Positions 6,182 to 7,663 of a DNA stretch of 7,663 nucleotides are shown in pieces. The notes below the pieces were generated by a model. The model worked only from the letters and a program-made list of their open reading frames with translations. It was not told the DNA's origin and did no database searches. How positions within the stretch are numbered: the first letter of the stretch is position 1; every line of letters begins with the position of its first letter. Origin of the DNA: Bacteroidales bacterium. Its GTDB lineage: Bacteria > Bacteroidota > Bacteroidia > Bacteroidales > Paludibacteraceae. The position numbers and the translations under genes are program-made. The DNA lies in contig CAAFXN010000147.1 of NCBI GenBank assembly GCA_900766775.1, positions 1 through 7,663 on the forward strand, in the 5' to 3' direction.

Positions 6182-6282
6182 GCCTCGCAGAGGCTGTAGA
6201 GAAGCGCTGCGCGCTGTAAGAAACTTCGTGTAAGAAAGCCCTATCGGGTTGTAAAGAAGCGCTATGCGCTGTACACGAAGTT
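6181..6282. repeat. Hairpin array A between ffh and prfA
   Basis: Five units in a row. A1 AGCCTC-GCA-GAGGCT (6181-6195); A2 AGCGC-TGC-GCGCT (6203-6215); A3 AACTTCGTGT (6222-6231), with only a minimal AC-TTC-GT stem; A4 AGCCC-TATC-GGGTT (6237-6250, one G-T pair); A5 AGCGC-TAT-GCGCT (6258-6270). Linkers are GTAGAGA, GTAAGAA, GTAAGAA and GTAAAGA. ACACGAAGTT (6273-6282) closes the block and is the exact reverse complement of A3. It begins on the last base of the ffh stop codon. No reading frame or promoter was recognised in it. Confidence 0.9.
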
Positions 6283-6386
6283 CCCTACACAACGTTCCTT
6301 ACACGGAGCGAAGCGGAGTTCTCAACACGGAGTTAAAAACACGAAGTTCCTAACACGGAGCGAAGCGGAGTTAAAAACACGAAGTT
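6273..6386. repeat. Interspersed ACACGAAGTT / ACACGGAGCGAAGCGGAGTT repeats before prfA
   Basis: ACACGAAGTT occurs at 6273-6282, 6339-6348 and 6377-6386. The 20-base form ACACGGAGCGAAGCGGAGTT occurs at 6301-6320 and 6353-6372, and a short form ACACGGAGTT at 6325-6334. Copies are separated by 4-base spacers such as CTCA, AAAA and CCTA. The last copy ends three bases before the prfA start codon, so the repeat supplies the whole translation leader, with only TTT between. Confidence 0.92.
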
Positions 6387-6389
6387 TTT

Positions 6390-7490
6390 ATGGATATCCT
6401 AAACAAAATAGAAGGCTTGGAGGCAAAGTTCCACGAGATAAGCCTCTTGATAACCGACCCGGCGGTCATTGCCGACCAAGCGCGGTATGTGCGCCTCAAT
6501 CGCGACTACCACGACTTGGAGCGCGTCCTCTCGGCGGCAGAGCGCTACAAGACCACGCTCCAACACCTCGAAGAGGCGAAGCAACTGTTCTACAACGAGC
6601 AGGATGCCGAACTCAAAGAGATGGCGCGGGCAGAGATAGACGAACTGGAGCCGCAGATACCCGCGCTGGAAGAAGAAGTCAAACTCATGCTCCTGCCGCA
6701 AGACCCCGAGGACGGCAAAAACGTGGTGATGGAGATTCGCGGCGGCACAGGCGGCGACGAGGCTGCCCTCTTCGCAGGCGACCTCTTCCGCATGTACACC
6801 AAGTACTTCGAGATGCACGGCTTCAAATACACTGTGTCATCGTTTTCCGAGGGTGCCGTGGGCGGCTACAAGGAAATCATCTTCAACGTTACGGGGCAGA
6901 ATGTGTATGGCACGCTCAAGTACGAGTCGGGCGTCCATCGTGTGCAGCGCGTGCCCGCCACGGAAACGCAAGGGCGCGTGCACACCTCCGCCGCGACGGT
7001 GGCAGTATTGCCCGAGGCTGATGAGTTCGAAGTGCATATCAACGAGGGGGAAATCAAATGGGAGACTTTCCGCTCGGGCGGCGCCGGCGGGCAGAACGTG
7101 AACAAGGTGGAGTCGGGTGTGCGCCTGCGCTACAACTGGAAGAACCCCAACACGGGCGAGGTGCAGGAGATACTGATAGAGTGCACCGAGACGCGCGACC
7201 AGCCGAAGAACAAAGAGCGCGCCCTCTCGCGCCTGCGCACGCAGATATACGACAAGGAGCACCAGAAATACATCGACGACATCGCCGCGCGCCGCAAGAC
7301 GATGGTCTCCACGGGCGACCGCTCGGCGAAAATCCGCACCTACAACTACCCGCAGGGGCGTATCACCGACCACCGCATCGGCTACACCATCTACAACCTC
7401 GCGGCGTTCATGGACGGCGACATCCAGGGCGTCATCGACGCGCTGCAAGTAGCCGAGAACGCCGAGCGACTGAAAGAAGCGAATCTGTAA
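6390..7490 (+). CDS. prfA: Peptide chain release factor 1
   Basis: Recognises UAA and UAG in the ribosomal A site and triggers release of the finished protein. The 366 residues match class I bacterial release factors. The stop-codon-reading tripeptide is PAT (189-191, in HRVQRVPATETQGRVHTS), which identifies RF1; RF2 would have SPF. The catalytic GGQ is at 233-235 in RSGGAGGQNVNKVESG, whose glutamine is normally methylated by PrmC. The N-terminal third (about 1-105) is the helical domain, followed by MEIRGGTGGDEAALFAGDL (114-132), a family signature. No frameshift is present, unlike many RF2 genes. ATG 6390 gives the common start MDILNKIEGLEAKF. The gene sits between two colinear repeat arrays, and its TAA (7488-7490) lies in a GTAAA that looks like the array linker. 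prmC is not in the window. Confidence 0.97.
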   Translation: MDILNKIEGLEAKFHEISLLITDPAVIADQARYVRLNRDYHDLERVLSAAERYKTTLQHLEEAKQLFYNEQDAELKEMARAEIDELEPQIPALEEEVKLMLLPQDPEDGKNVVMEIRGGTGGDEAALFAGDLFRMYTKYFEMHGFKYTVSSFSEGAVGGYKEIIFNVTGQNVYGTLKYESGVHRVQRVPATETQGRVHTSAATVAVLPEADEFEVHINEGEIKWETFRSGGAGGQNVNKVESGVRLRYNWKNPNTGEVQEILIECTETRDQPKNKERALSRLRTQIYDKEHQKYIDDIAARRKTMVSTGDRSAKIRTYNYPQGRITDHRIGYTIYNLAAFMDGDIQGVIDALQVAENAERLKEANL

Positions 7491-7491
7491 A

Positions 7492-7593
7492 AGCCCTGCG
7501 GGCTGTAAGAAAGCGCTACGCGCTGTTGAGAACTGCGTGTATGAAAGCCTCTTCGAGGCTGTAAAAGAAGCGCTATGCGCTGTACACGAAGTC
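7492..7593. repeat. Hairpin array B after prfA
   Basis: Five units in the same order as array A. B1 AGCCC-TGC-GGGCT (7492-7504); B2 AGCGC-TAC-GCGCT (7512-7524); B3 AACTGCGTGT (7531-7540); B4 AGCCTC-TTC-GAGGCT (7546-7560); B5 AGCGC-TAT-GCGCT (7569-7581). Linkers are GTAAGAA, GTTGAGA, GTATGAA and GTAAAAGA. The block ends with ACACGAAGTC (7584-7593). A 29-base stretch (7564-7592) is identical to 6253-6281 in array A. The array starts two bases after the prfA stop. Confidence 0.9.
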
Positions 7594-7597
7594 TCTT

Positions 7598-7663
7598 ACA
7601 CGGAGCGAAGCTGAGTTAAAAAACACGAAGTTCCCAACACGGAGCGAAGCGGAGTTAAAAACA
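7598..7663. repeat. Interspersed ACACGAAGTT / ACACGGAGCGAAGCGGAGTT repeats after prfA (runs off the window)
   Basis: A 20-base copy with one change (GAAGCTGAG instead of GAAGCGGAG) lies at 7598-7617, ACACGAAGTT at 7623-7632, and a perfect 20-base copy at 7637-7656. The window ends in AAAA ACA, the beginning of another ACACGAAGTT. Positions 7619-7663 match 6335-6379 with a single mismatch over 45 bases. By analogy with the prfA leader, a gene probably starts just beyond the window; that is a prediction. Confidence 0.9.

Noticed and set aside
5657..6292. A 211-residue minus-strand frame covering the 3' part of ffh and part of array A
   Set aside because: It is mostly antisense to ffh, has no recognisable motif, and extends into repeat sequence.
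7058..7564. A 168-residue + strand frame out of phase with prfA, running into array B
   Set aside because: It overlaps conserved RF1 sequence including the GGQ region, and its Arg/Pro/His-rich translation is typical of an off-frame reading.
6181..7663. CRISPR array
   Set aside because: The repeats are short, the interspersed sequence is not unique spacer-like DNA of constant length, the arrays are split by prfA, and no cas genes are present.

Overview
The window looks like ordinary chromosomal housekeeping DNA from a member of the Bacteroidota, most likely order Bacteroidales. Four things point there: the omega subunit is the Bacteroidetes Rpb6-like type; bamD, rpoZ and coaBC occur in that order, which is a familiar Bacteroidetes arrangement; the bamD promoter has the Bacteroidetes form TAnnTTTG; and start codons are not preceded by clear Shine-Dalgarno sequences. 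Species cannot be named from the sequence alone.

Layout, all genes on the + strand: 1-543 C-terminal part of an S41 carboxy-terminal processing protease (cut by the window edge); 558-1943 tryptophanase (tnaA), followed by a strong hairpin terminator; a promoter at about 2056-2086; 2097-2975 bamD, a lipoprotein of outer-membrane protein assembly; 3081-3413 rpoZ, the RNA polymerase omega subunit; 3543-4775 coaBC, coenzyme A biosynthesis; 4883-6181 ffh, the protein of the signal recognition particle; 6390-7490 prfA, peptide chain release factor 1. All seven genes end in TAA, a codon that RF1 reads. There is no gap above 300 bases without a gene.

The genes cover envelope biogenesis (protease, BamD, Ffh), transcription (omega), translation termination (RF1), cofactor supply (CoaBC) and tryptophan breakdown to indole, pyruvate and ammonia (TnaA). 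No phage, transposase, CRISPR, toxin or defence gene is visible.

The unusual content lies between the genes. The ffh-prfA gap (6181-6389) and the sequence after prfA (7491-7663) are filled almost edge to edge by two colinear arrays of short hairpins with 3-4 base loops. The hairpins are joined by a near-constant linker, consensus GTAAGAA, and followed by interspersed copies of ACACGAAGTT and ACACGGAGCGAAGCGGAGTT. At equivalent array positions the stem sequence changes but both arms change together, so pairing is kept. Shorter relatives with the same hairpin-plus-linker design lie before rpoZ (2994-3043) and before coaBC (3488-3542). This repeat family is the best candidate here for something undescribed; its function, if any, is unknown.
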